Positions 8,041-15,954 of a DNA stretch of 49,968 nt are shown in pieces. Position 1 is the stretch's first letter; the number at the start of each line of letters is the position of its first letter. The stretch is from Nocardioidaceae bacterium (GTDB taxonomy: Bacteria > Actinomycetota > Actinomycetes > Propionibacteriales > Nocardioidaceae), in NCBI GenBank assembly GCA_013361955.1, contig JABFXA010000011.1, forward strand, positions 1 to 49,968. Direction: 5' to 3'. The position numbers and the translations under genes are program-made. Under the pieces are notes generated by a model. The model saw nothing but the letters and a program-made list of their open reading frames with translations. It was not told the origin of the DNA and made no database searches.

Positions 8041-8901
8041 GTGCCCAGTTCCGCCGACGAGCTGGTCGAGCTCCTCGACCTCGAGACCATCGACCTGAAC
8101 CTGTTCCGCGGCACCCAGCCGGACACCCGGCTGCAGCGGGTGTTCGGCGGCCAGGTGGCCGCGCAGAGCCTGGTGGCCGGCGCCCGCACCGCCGAGGAGC
8201 CGCTGGCCGTGCACTCGCTGCACAGCTACTTCCTGCGCCCCGGCGACCCGTCGGTGCCGATCATCTACGACGTGGAGCGGATCCGCGACGGTCGGTCGTT
8301 CGCGACCCGCCGCGTGGTCGCCCGCCAGCACGGCCGGCAGATCTACTTCATGACGGTCAGCTTCCAGAAGCCCGAGGACGGCTTCGAGCACCAGGACAAG
8401 ATGCCGTCCGTGCCGTCACCCGACGAGTCGCCCGACATGGCGGAGCTGTACCGGCGGCGCTCACCGGAGACCGCCGACGACTGGATGCGCGAGTGGGCCG
8501 CGCTGGAGATGCGCTGGGTCGGCGACTCGCGGCCCGGCGGGGTGCTGCCCCACGACGAGCACCCGGCGCAGTCCCGGCTCTGGGTGCGGGTGGCCGGCAA
8601 GCTCGACGACGAGACGCTGACCCACGAGGCGGCGTTCACCTACCTCAGCGACATGACCCTGCTGGCGTCCGCCCTGGTCCCGCACGGCGTGGCGATCGCC
8701 AGCCCGCACCTGCAGTCGGCGTCGCTGGACCACACGGTCTGGTTCCACCGGCCGTTCCGGGCCGACGAGTGGCTGCTCTACGACCAGGTCTCGCCGTCCG
8801 CGACCGGCGCGCGCGGGCTGGCGATCGGCCGGGTGTTCACCGAGGACGGCCGGCTGGTCGCGACGGTCGCCCAGGAGGGGCTGATCCGGCCCCGCCCCTA
8901 G
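8041..8901 (+). CDS. tesB: Acyl-CoA thioesterase II
   Basis: 286-residue double hot-dog thioesterase that hydrolyses acyl-CoA to free acid and CoA. The N-terminal hot-dog carries VFGGQVAAQSL and LHSYFLRPGD; the C-terminal one has the catalytic Asp in SASLDHTVWF (Asp230) and the catalytic Gln in ATVAQEGLIR (Gln278), in agreement with E. coli TesB. Length matches. The GTG start lies 7 bp after the PAC2 gene. The stop TAG shares CTAG with the stop of the convergent TfoX-like gene. Confidence 0.94.
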   Translation: MPSSADELVELLDLETIDLNLFRGTQPDTRLQRVFGGQVAAQSLVAGARTAEEPLAVHSLHSYFLRPGDPSVPIIYDVERIRDGRSFATRRVVARQHGRQIYFMTVSFQKPEDGFEHQDKMPSVPSPDESPDMAELYRRRSPETADDWMREWAALEMRWVGDSRPGGVLPHDEHPAQSRLWVRVAGKLDDETLTHEAAFTYLSDMTLLASALVPHGVAIASPHLQSASLDHTVWFHRPFRADEWLLYDQVSPSATGARGLAIGRVFTEDGRLVATVAQEGLIRPRP

Positions 8902-9254
8902 CCCTTCTTGGCCGGCTTCTTCTGCTTGGGCGGCATCGCCCGGGTGTGCTCCAGCGAGCGGGCCACCCACGACGCCGACTCCGCGAGGTCCTCGCGGTAC
9001 GACGCCGGCAGCACGACGTACTCCTTCATCGGCCGGCCCGCCATCGGCTCGAACGGCCGTCCGCCGGCGTCGAGCAGCTCGGCTTGGTCGGCCTCGGCGA
9101 GCCGCACCGCGACGTCGTCGCCGAACAGGCACAGGAACATGTTGCCGTTCACGAAGCCCGCGAGGTTGCCGAACATCGGCCGTCGGGTGACGTCGTCGTC
9201 GGGCGGCAGCAGCTCGTCGAACCAGGCCCTGCCGGCCTCCGTTGCCTTCTCCAT
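8898..9254 (-). CDS. TfoX/Sxy N-terminal domain protein
   Basis: 118-residue protein with the TfoX N-terminal fold: RPMFGNLAGFVNGNMFLCLF followed by VAVRLAEAD, then MKEYVVLP and a Lys-rich tail (PPKQKKPAKKG). TfoX controls competence in proteobacteria, but stand-alone actinobacterial members have no known function; the basic tail would suit nucleic-acid or protein binding. The ATG is 7 nt after CAGACT, so it may have its own leaderless transcript although it lies only 14 bp after the hydrolase gene on the same strand. It shares CTAG with tesB at its 3' end. Confidence 0.85.
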   Translation of the reverse strand: MEKATEAGRAWFDELLPPDDDVTRRPMFGNLAGFVNGNMFLCLFGDDVAVRLAEADQAELLDAGGRPFEPMAGRPMKEYVVLPASYREDLAESASWVARSLEHTRAMPPKQKKPAKKG

Positions 9255-9268
9255 GCCGGACAGTCTGG

Positions 9269-11092
9269 CTAACCGCGGACCGGCAGCACCACCCGGCTCG
9301 GGTACCGCGCGGAGTGGTGCAGCGTGATCACGCCGGCGGCGCCCGGGAGCTGGGTCGCGGTGGGGGACAGGTGCGGGGTGTCGAAGGCCTGCACGGTGAT
9401 CCGCAGCCGGTGCCCCTTCCGCAGCACGGCGCCGGTGGGGAACACCTCGACGTCGACGGGAAGCACCTTCCCGGCCGGGACCGGCAGCTGCGCGGCCCGG
9501 GTGAACGGGTGGTAGGTCTGCAGCACCTCGCCGTCGCGGCGCACCACGCGGGAGCGGTCGACGGCGCGGTGGCTGAGCACCTGCCAGCCGCCGGTCAGCC
9601 GGTCGGCGGTGCCGTCGGGCGCGACGTCCTCGACGTGCACCGAGAGCATCCCGTCGGGGGCGGTCGTCGACGCGAACAGCCGCGCGTTCACCGGCCCCAT
9701 CACGTGCACGGCGCGGCCCAGCGGCGCGGTCTCGTACGACGTACCCGCGAGGTCGTTGAGGCGGTTGTCGCTCTCGCAGCCGGGTACGGCGGCGAGGCCG
9801 GCGGTCCACTGCGAGGCGCTGCGCGTGCACAGGCCGGCGACCGGCACCGGGTAGACGCGGTCGGCGCCCGCGGTGGTCCGCGTGGACCGGGTCAGCCGGC
9901 CCGGGGTGCCCGGGGTGGCTGACCCGCTGAGCCTCCAGGCCCGCGCGTGCACGGTGCGCGGCAGCCAGCGGTCGGCGGTGCGCCAGCGGCCGGAGCCGAT
10001 CTCGTAGTAGGTCACCGGCCGCACGTCGTCGCCCAGCGAGGGGTCGGCCGACCCGCGAAGGTAGCGGTCGAACCAGCGCAGCGCCAGCGCGTCGAGTGAC
10101 GGGATGCCCTGCGCGGGCAGCCCCGGCGCGGTGGCCGCCTGCAGGTGCGTCCACGGGCCGACCAGCAGCCGGCTCGGCACGCCGCTCGCCCGCAGCCGCT
10201 GGTAGAGCATCGGCTCGCCACGCTGGAACAGGTCGTACTCGCCGCCGGTCACGAAGGTCGGGACCCGGACCTTGTCGACGACGCTCAGCGGTGACCGGAG
10301 CCGGTAGAAGCGGCCGTCGTACGCCGGGTCGCCGCCTGCCACCGCGTCGCCTATCGTCGGGCCCTGGAAGGCCAGCGCTCCGCCGGCGTGCTGCAGCAGG
10401 GCCGCGGTGCCGCTCGCCGGGTCGACCGCGGTGTACTTCGGCGGCACCAGGCCGGTGGCGGTGACCAGGCCGAGCCAGAACGGGATGAAGCCGGAGTCGA
10501 TCTGCCCGCCGCTGGCGACCACGTCGCGGTACACGTCGCCGGCCGCCACGACCGGGAACATCGCCTTGAGTCCGGCGGGGTGCCGCGCGGCGGTGAAGAA
10601 CTGGTTGATCGCGGCGTACGAGATGCCCCAGAGGCCGACGTCGCCGTTGCTCCACGGCCGGCTGCGCGCGTGCGCCCACCGCACCAGCTCGGCGCCGTCC
10701 TGCTGCTCCCGGCTGCCGAAGCTGTCCCAGGTGCCCTCCGAGGACCCGGTGCCGCGCACGTCGGCGACCACCTGCACGTAGCCGCGCTGCACCAGGTAGT
10801 CGTTGCGGAACCCGAGCTGCGGCGCGGACTTGTTGTACGGCGTCTGGGTCAGGATCACCGGGAACCGGCGGGGGACCGCCGACCCGTCCGCGCGGGCCGG
10901 CCGGTACACGTTGACCCGCAGCACCCGGCCGTCGGACATCGTCACCGGCACGTCCTCGGTCACGTGCACGCCGTACGTCGCCGGGCGTGCGCGCCACCCG
11001 GCGCGGCCGGCCGCGTCGCTGGGGGAGACGGCCGGCCCCACGGGGAGGGCGACGGCGAGGGCGACGAGGCAGACGACGAGGGCGCGGCGCAT
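9269..11092 (-). CDS. Secreted CocE/NonD (X-Pro dipeptidyl-peptidase-like) hydrolase
   Basis: 607-residue secreted serine hydrolase. A Sec signal peptide (RRALVVCLVALAVALPVG, cleavage near SDAAG) precedes an alpha/beta-hydrolase with nucleophile Ser158 in GLWGISYAA, probable acid in GGEYDLFQ and His in GPWTH. The C-terminal jelly-roll domain (about 390-607; RLRITVQAFDTPHLSP) is typical of CocE/PepX proteins. Substrates in the family are Pro-dipeptides, cocaine-like or glutaryl esters/amides; the natural one is unknown here. The ATG follows GAAGGGG. A 60-bp palindrome separates it from the MaoC gene upstream on the same strand. Confidence 0.88.
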   Translation of the reverse strand: MRRALVVCLVALAVALPVGPAVSPSDAAGRAGWRARPATYGVHVTEDVPVTMSDGRVLRVNVYRPARADGSAVPRRFPVILTQTPYNKSAPQLGFRNDYLVQRGYVQVVADVRGTGSSEGTWDSFGSREQQDGAELVRWAHARSRPWSNGDVGLWGISYAAINQFFTAARHPAGLKAMFPVVAAGDVYRDVVASGGQIDSGFIPFWLGLVTATGLVPPKYTAVDPASGTAALLQHAGGALAFQGPTIGDAVAGGDPAYDGRFYRLRSPLSVVDKVRVPTFVTGGEYDLFQRGEPMLYQRLRASGVPSRLLVGPWTHLQAATAPGLPAQGIPSLDALALRWFDRYLRGSADPSLGDDVRPVTYYEIGSGRWRTADRWLPRTVHARAWRLSGSATPGTPGRLTRSTRTTAGADRVYPVPVAGLCTRSASQWTAGLAAVPGCESDNRLNDLAGTSYETAPLGRAVHVMGPVNARLFASTTAPDGMLSVHVEDVAPDGTADRLTGGWQVLSHRAVDRSRVVRRDGEVLQTYHPFTRAAQLPVPAGKVLPVDVEVFPTGAVLRKGHRLRITVQAFDTPHLSPTATQLPGAAGVITLHHSARYPSRVVLPVRG

Positions 11093-11139
11093 GCCCCTTC
11101 AACGACGCGGCGCCGGCTTTGTTACTCGTCGGTCACCCG

Positions 11140-11199
11140 CTCCGACATCGGATACGTTTCAGTGACCCAGGGGTCACTGAAAGCTATCCGTTGTCGGAG
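11140..11199 (-). terminator. 60-bp near-perfect palindrome, probable terminator of the MaoC-FabG4 transcript
   Basis: Centred at 11169.5, 26 of 30 symmetric positions pair, with an uninterrupted 12-bp inner stem TTTCAGTGACCC / GGGTCACTGAAA, then 6-bp (CGGATA/TATCCG) and 8-bp outer stems separated by short symmetric mismatches. It starts inside the last codons of the MaoC gene and continues past its TAG. There is no U-run, as often in high-GC actinobacteria. The length and symmetry would also suit a cruciform or a multi-site protein target. Confidence 0.7.
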
Positions 11200-12077
11200 G
11201 GAGCGCGCACCCGCCCGACCAGGTGCGGGGCGTCGTCCTTCGGGCGGTTGAGCGCGAAGGCGTGGCCGTCGGCGGTGCGGGCGGACCCGAAGCCGACCCG
11301 GCCGGGCAGCAGGATCGGCTTCCGGAACGCCACCTCGACGTTGAGCGCGTCGGGCAGCCGGCCCTCGAGGGCGGCCAGCGACCGGGCCTTGCTCCACATG
11401 CCGTGCGCGATCTGCCGCGGGAACCCGAAGGCCTTCGCGGTCACGCCGTACAGGTGGATCGGGTTGTGGTCGCCGGACACCGAGGCGTAGCGGCGGCCGA
11501 GGTCGCCGGGCAGGTTCCAGGTGACCGGTCCGGGCGCGGGCTGCTCCAGCGCGTCGAGCGCGGACGGGGCGGCGTCGCGGTCGCCGCCGCCGCGCCGCAG
11601 GAAGGTGCTGGTCTCCTCCCACACCGGCTCGCCGGCGGAGTGCACGCGGGTGACCATGTCGAAGGCCCGGCCCTTCGGGTGCGCCCGAAGCGCCTCCGGG
11701 TGCACGGTGACCTGCAGCCGCTCGCTCGCGGCGATCGGCCGGTGCTGGGTGATCCGGTTCTCCAGGTGCACGGTGCCGATGGCCGGGAACGGGAACGCCC
11801 CGTCGGTCATCACCGCCATGTGCAGCCCGAAGGCGAGCAGATGCGGGTAGGTCACCGGCAGCATCCCGGTCACCCGGAACCCGCACACCTCGGAGTACGC
11901 CGCGACGTGCGCCGGGTCGACGGCCACGTCGTGCCGGGTCAGCGCAAGGTCCGGCAGCGCGTCGCCGTGCTTGCGGACGCCGGGCACCAGGTTCACGCCG
12001 GGGATCGCGGGCAGCGCGGCCTTGAGCATCAGCGGCAGCGTGGCGGGCGACCCCTCGACGACGGTGGGCTCGCCCAT
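11184..12077 (-). CDS. htdX: MaoC-like (3R)-hydroxyacyl dehydratase, HtdX type
   Basis: 297-residue double hot-dog dehydratase acting on (3R)-hydroxyacyl-CoA or -ACP. The C-terminal hot-dog contains the hydratase-2 motif YASVSGDHNPIH (Asp/His dyad), followed by IAHGMWSKA. The gene follows the FabG4 gene by one base (TGAGATG) and faces away from the FadA2 thiolase, the same order as Rv0241c-Rv0242c-Rv0243 in M. tuberculosis as I recall it, which is why I use htdX. It should act after FabG4 in reversible acyl-chain elongation or reduction. The 3' end lies within the terminator palindrome. Confidence 0.85.
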   Translation of the reverse strand: MGEPTVVEGSPATLPLMLKAALPAIPGVNLVPGVRKHGDALPDLALTRHDVAVDPAHVAAYSEVCGFRVTGMLPVTYPHLLAFGLHMAVMTDGAFPFPAIGTVHLENRITQHRPIAASERLQVTVHPEALRAHPKGRAFDMVTRVHSAGEPVWEETSTFLRRGGGDRDAAPSALDALEQPAPGPVTWNLPGDLGRRYASVSGDHNPIHLYGVTAKAFGFPRQIAHGMWSKARSLAALEGRLPDALNVEVAFRKPILLPGRVGFGSARTADGHAFALNRPKDDAPHLVGRVRAPSDNG

Positions 12078-12078
12078 C

Positions 12079-13416
12079 TCAGGCCCCCAGCATCATCTGG
12101 CCGCAGACCCGGACCACGTTGCCGTTCACGGCGGTCGAGGCCGGGTTGGCGTACCAGGCGATCGTCTCGGCGACGTCGACCGGCAGGCCGCCCTGCGACA
12201 TCGCGTTCAGCCGGCGGCCGACCTCGCGGGTGGCGAGCGGCACGGCCGCGGTCATCTTCGTCTCGATGAACCCGGGCGCCACCGCGTTGATCGTGATCCC
12301 GTCCCCGAGGGTGTCGGCGAGGCTGTCCACCAGGCCGATCACGCCGGCCTTCGAGGCCGCGTAGTTGGTCTGGCCGGTGTTGCCGGCGATGCCCGCGATC
12401 GAGGCGACGCCGACGATGCGGCCGTTGGGGCGGATCGCCTTCTGCTCCAGCAGCTCCGTGGTGATCCGCTCCGGGGCGGTCAGGTTCACCCCGATCACCG
12501 AGCCGAACGTGTCGCCCTTCATGTTCATCAGCCGCTTGTCGCGGGTGATCCCGGCGTTGTGCACGACGATGTCCACGCCGCCGTACGTCTCCATGACGTG
12601 CCGGGCGATCCGCTGCGGGGCGTCCTTGGTCGTGATGTCGAGGGTGAGGTGGTCGCCGTCGAGCTCGCGGGTCACCGCCTGCAGCTCGCTCGCGGCCTGC
12701 GGTACGTCGACCCCGAGGACCGTCGCGCCGTCGCGGTGCAGCACCCGGGCGATCTGCTCGCCGATGCCGCGGCTCGCGCCGGTGACCAGCGCGACCTTGC
12801 CGGCCAGCGGCGCCGTCCAGTCGTCGACGCCCTCGGCCGCGGTCGACCCGTGGCAGCCGATGCGGACGACCTGGCCGGAGACGTAGGCCGACTTGGGGGA
12901 GAGCAGGAACGCCAGCGTCGACGCGAGCGCGCCGTCGGCGGCGGGCGCGACGTACACCAGCTGCACGGTGCCGCCCCGGCCGACCTCCTTGCCGAGCGAG
13001 CGGGTGAAGCCCTCGAGCGCGCGCTGGGCGACCCGCTCGGCGCCGGAGCCGATGGACTCGGGGGGCGTGCCGAGCACGACCACGCGCGGGCAGGTCTCCA
13101 AGCTGCGCAGCAGCGGCGTGAAGAACTCCTGCAGCTCGACGAGCCGGTCGGAGGAGGTGATCCCGGTGGCGTCGAAGACCAGGCCCTTGTACGTCTGGTC
13201 GGCCGGGGCGTCGCGCACCGAGGCGATGCCGAGCTCGTCGAGCACCGTCACCAGGACGTCGCCGAGCCGGCCGTCGCCGCCGAGCGCGACGGTGCCGGTC
13301 ACCAGTGGGGAGCCCTCGCTCCACCGCTCGAGGGTCACCGGGTTGGGCAGCCCGAGGTTCTTCGCGAGCAGCTGACCGATCGGGGTGTGGATCAGGGTCT
13401 GGTAGCGGTCGCTCAT
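12079..13416 (-). CDS. fabG4: 3-oxoacyl reductase, high-molecular-weight FabG4 type
   Basis: 445-residue two-domain short-chain reductase. The first ~200 residues are a degenerate Rossmann-like domain lacking a cofactor motif (IGQLLAKNLGLPNPVTLER at the start). The catalytic C-terminal SDR has the cofactor motif VTGASRGIGEQIA, Asp at the end of strand 2 (LGVDVP, suggesting NADH), NNAG-like VHNAGI, catalytic Ser (VASIAGIAGN) and YAASKAG. This is the layout of M. tuberculosis FabG4, 454 aa. The ATG has AGGAGA 9 nt upstream. First gene of the operon with the MaoC dehydratase, divergent from fadA2. Confidence 0.9.
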   Translation of the reverse strand: MSDRYQTLIHTPIGQLLAKNLGLPNPVTLERWSEGSPLVTGTVALGGDGRLGDVLVTVLDELGIASVRDAPADQTYKGLVFDATGITSSDRLVELQEFFTPLLRSLETCPRVVVLGTPPESIGSGAERVAQRALEGFTRSLGKEVGRGGTVQLVYVAPAADGALASTLAFLLSPKSAYVSGQVVRIGCHGSTAAEGVDDWTAPLAGKVALVTGASRGIGEQIARVLHRDGATVLGVDVPQAASELQAVTRELDGDHLTLDITTKDAPQRIARHVMETYGGVDIVVHNAGITRDKRLMNMKGDTFGSVIGVNLTAPERITTELLEQKAIRPNGRIVGVASIAGIAGNTGQTNYAASKAGVIGLVDSLADTLGDGITINAVAPGFIETKMTAAVPLATREVGRRLNAMSQGGLPVDVAETIAWYANPASTAVNGNVVRVCGQMMLGA

Positions 13417-13475
13417 GTGAAGGGCTCTCCTGTGCCGTCGCGGTCGTCGAGGTCGATGTAACTCGGTGTGCAACT

Positions 13476-13489
13476 AAGAGTCCACTCTT
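13476..13489 (-). promoter_or_regulatory. Palindrome AAGAGT-CC-ACTCTT upstream of fabG4
   Basis: Perfect 6-bp inverted repeat with a 2-bp centre, 60 bp before the fabG4 ATG in the 177-bp divergent region. Next to it the half-site GTGCAAC (13468-13474) equals one arm of the TetR operator candidate at 15923. Position suits a repressor site for the fabG4 side; no firm -35/-10 pair is assigned. Confidence 0.35.
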
Positions 13490-13552
13490 CGTGACGTGGA
13501 CCTCAGAACGTTTGCTTCGCGGCCCGGTCGGGCCAGTATGTACCCAGGGACG

Positions 13553-13566
13553 TACCCAGCAGTAAC
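13553..13566. promoter_or_regulatory. TACCCAGCAGTAAC motif upstream of fadA2
   Basis: Matches 13 of 14 bases of the motif in the fadAB promoter (3534-3547). A second GTACCCAG lies 12 bp away (13540-13547), giving a tandem half-site on one face of the helix. It is 28 bp before the fadA2 ATG. The shared site suggests both thiolase transcripts answer to one fatty-acid regulator. Confidence 0.5.
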
Positions 13567-13593
13567 CAGCGAAACCGTGAGGAGCCCCACCCC

Positions 13594-14892
13594 ATGCCGG
13601 CACAGTCGCTCGGTCAGTCCGCCACCCGCCGCGTCGCGGTCGTGGGCGGCAACCGGATCCCGTTCGCCCGGTCGAACACGGTCTACGCCACCGCGTCCAA
13701 CCAGGACATGCTCACCGCCGCGCTCGACGGGCTGGTGTCCCGCTACGGGCTCGAGGGCGAGCGGCTCGGCGAGGTGGTCGCGGGCGCGGTGCTCAAGCAC
13801 TCCCGCGACTTCAACCTGACCCGCGAGGCGGTACTCGGCTCGCGGCTCGCGCCCGAGACCCCCGCCTACGACCTGCAGCAGGCCTGCGACACCGGCCTGC
13901 AGGCCACCATCGCGGTGGCCAACAAGATCGCGCTCGGCCAGATCGAGGTCGGCATCGCGGGCGGCACCGACACCACGTCCGACGCCCCGATCGCGGTGAA
14001 CGAGCGGCTCCGCAGGATCCTGCTCGAGGCGAACCGCGCCAAGACCCTGCAGGGCCGGCTCGCCGCGCTCGCCAAGGTGCGCCCCCAGCACCTCGCGCCG
14101 GCGATCCCGCAGAACAGCGAGCCGCGCACCGGTCTGTCGATGGGCGAGTCCGCGGCGCTCACCGCCCTGGAGTGGGCGATCGGCCGCGAGGAGCAGGACG
14201 AGCTCGCGGTCGCCTCGCACCGCAACCTCGCGGCGGCGTACGACCGCGGCTTCCTCGACGACCTGGTCTCGCCGTTCCTCGGGCTCGAGCGCGACCAGAA
14301 CCTCCGGCCCGACTCGTCGGTGGAGAAGCTCGCGAAGCTGAAGCCGGTCTTCGGCAAGGGCGAGGCGGCCACCATGACCGCGGCCAACTCGACGCCGCTC
14401 ACCGACGGCGCGTCGACGGTGCTGCTCTGCTCCGAGGAGTACGCCGAGGCGCGCGGCTGGGAGCCGCTGGCGTTCCTCACCGACTACGAGACCGCGGCCG
14501 TCGACTACGTGCACGGCGGCGAGGGCCTGCTGATGGCGCCGGCGTACGCGATGCCGCGGATGCTCGACCGGTCCGGGCTGAGGTTGCAGGACTTCGACTT
14601 CTACGAGGTCCACGAGGCGTTCGCCTCGCAGGTGCTGGCCACGCTCAAGGCGTGGGAGGACCCGATCTTCTGCAAGGAGCGGCTCGGCGTCGACGCGCCG
14701 CTCGGCGAGGTCGACCGGGCGCGGCTCAACGTGGCCGGCTCGTCGCTGGCGGCCGGGCACCCGTTCGCGGCCACCGGCGGCCGCATCGTGGCCACGCTCG
14801 CGAAGCTGCTCGCCGAGAAGGGCTCGGGTCGCGGGGTGATCTCGATCTGCGCCGCCGGCGGCCAGGGCGTGACCGCGGTCCTCGAGCGCTAG
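13594..14892 (+). CDS. fadA2: Acetyl-CoA acyltransferase (FadA2/FadI-type thiolase)
   Basis: 432-residue thiolase. The nucleophile is in YDLQQACDTG near residue 96; the other catalytic motifs are EVHEAFASQ, LAAGHPFAATGGR and ICAAGGQG at the C terminus. It differs from the 400-residue FadA of this window, being of the longer FadI/MFP-beta kind. ATG at 13594 has GAGGAG 9 nt upstream. It is divergent from fabG4 and belongs with the reductase and dehydratase in one acyl-CoA pathway. Its TAG is 7 bp from the convergent DUF1905 stop. Confidence 0.92.
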   Translation: MPAQSLGQSATRRVAVVGGNRIPFARSNTVYATASNQDMLTAALDGLVSRYGLEGERLGEVVAGAVLKHSRDFNLTREAVLGSRLAPETPAYDLQQACDTGLQATIAVANKIALGQIEVGIAGGTDTTSDAPIAVNERLRRILLEANRAKTLQGRLAALAKVRPQHLAPAIPQNSEPRTGLSMGESAALTALEWAIGREEQDELAVASHRNLAAAYDRGFLDDLVSPFLGLERDQNLRPDSSVEKLAKLKPVFGKGEAATMTAANSTPLTDGASTVLLCSEEYAEARGWEPLAFLTDYETAAVDYVHGGEGLLMAPAYAMPRMLDRSGLRLQDFDFYEVHEAFASQVLATLKAWEDPIFCKERLGVDAPLGEVDRARLNVAGSSLAAGHPFAATGGRIVATLAKLLAEKGSGRGVISICAAGGQGVTAVLER

Positions 14893-14899
14893 GGCCCCA

Positions 14900-15175
14900 C
14901 TAGGAGATCCGCTGGGTGAGGACGACCGTGACCTGGTCGCCCTCGCCCTTGGCGATCGCCTTGCGAACCGCCGCCTTGACCGGCAGCTTGTGGGTGCCGT
15001 CGCCGAGCGCCATGAACGAGCTCTCGAACGGCGCCCCGTCGATGGTGCCGCGTACCTTCACCAGGCCGCGGGTGCCGAAGTACTCCGCCGACCTCGGCCA
15101 GACGACGTAGGTCCAGCCGCCCTTCGCCGGGCTCTTCTGCAGGGTCGCGGTGAACTGCTCCTCGATGGTGTCCAT
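14900..15175 (-). CDS. DUF1905 domain protein
   Basis: 91-residue protein of the DUF1905 family, a small beta-barrel of unknown function. Family signs: [54 protein letters not shown], and a final QVTVVLTQ strand. An alternative ATG at 15208 overlaps the TetR stop as ATGA and would add eleven residues; I keep the ATG at 15175 because family members begin close to the first strand. Either way it lies in a TetR-led transcript. Confidence 0.8.
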   Translation of the reverse strand: MDTIEEQFTATLQKSPAKGGWTYVVWPRSAEYFGTRGLVKVRGTIDGAPFESSFMALGDGTHKLPVKAAVRKAIAKGEGDQVTVVLTQRIS

Positions 15176-15204
15176 GCCGGGTAGACCGCCGGCCCGGCGC
15201 GGAC

Positions 15205-15906
15205 TCATCGCTGGGCGCCCACCGCCATCGCGACGCTCGAGGCGATCAGGTGCCGCTTGACCTGCTCGGCCGAGAGCCGGTCGGTGGTGGGGATCCCGGG
15301 GCCGGCCTCCTTGACCAGCATCCCGACCCGGGCGAGCTGCAGCCCGCCGAGGCCGCTGGCGTAGAGGGTGTTCGCCAGCAGGTGCACGTCGTCGGTGTGG
15401 AACACCCCGTCGTCGACGCCGGCCTGGATGGTCTCGGCCAGCGGCGCGAGGCAGGTGGAGATGCCCCGGCCGAGCCGGTACAGCGCGCCCTCGCTGATCT
15501 CGTCGAGCAGCTCCGGGCCGGTGCGCCGCATCAGCTCCAGCGCGCAGTCGACGAACGCGGGGTACTCCAGCCCGTAGTCGACGAACGCCGCGGTGATCGC
15601 GCCCAGCCGGTCGTCGGGCCCGCCCTCCGACGCGGCAGCGGCGCGGAGCCGGTCGGCGAGCTCCTCGAGGTAGCCGACCAGGGTGAGCGCGAAGAGCTCC
15701 TCCTTGCCGGTGAAGTGCCGGTAGATGATCGCGCGGTTGATGCCGACCGAGCGGGCGATGTCCTCGATCTGCGCGTCCCGGACGCCGCGGGCGTCGAAGA
15801 GGCCGCGAGTGGCGTCGAGGATCTCCTTCTCGCGGCGGCGGCGCCGGGCGGCGGCGGCCGTACGGCGGCCGTCCGCGCGCGGTCCGCCGATGGGCTGGGA
15901 GCTCAT
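15205..15906 (-). CDS. TetR-family regulator
   Basis: 233-residue TetR repressor. The HTH (about 28-75) reads [20 protein letters not shown], then [15 protein letters not shown]; the C-terminal all-helical ligand domain begins with [14 protein letters not shown]. It lies next to the FadA2-FabG4-HtdX locus; a TetR gene (Rv0238 as I recall) is near the same locus in M. tuberculosis, so an acyl-CoA-type ligand and control of lipid genes are plausible. A perfect palindrome 17 bp upstream of its ATG implies autoregulation. Confidence 0.88.
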   Translation of the reverse strand: MSSQPIGGPRADGRRTAAAARRRRREKEILDATRGLFDARGVRDAQIEDIARSVGINRAIIYRHFTGKEELFALTLVGYLEELADRLRAAAASEGGPDDRLGAITAAFVDYGLEYPAFVDCALELMRRTGPELLDEISEGALYRLGRGISTCLAPLAETIQAGVDDGVFHTDDVHLLANTLYASGLGGLQLARVGMLVKEAGPGIPTTDRLSAEQVKRHLIASSVAMAVGAQR

Positions 15907-15922
15907 GCCTCCATGCTACGAC

Positions 15923-15943
15923 CGTGCAACGGGCGGTTGCACG
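15923..15943 (-). promoter_or_regulatory. TetR operator candidate CGTGCAAC-N5-GTTGCACG
   Basis: Perfect 8-bp inverted repeat with a 5-bp centre, directly upstream of the TetR gene and downstream of the ligB stop (48-bp intergenic). Size and position are typical of an autoregulatory TetR site. Confidence 0.65.
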
Positions 15944-15954
15944 CGTCGTACACC

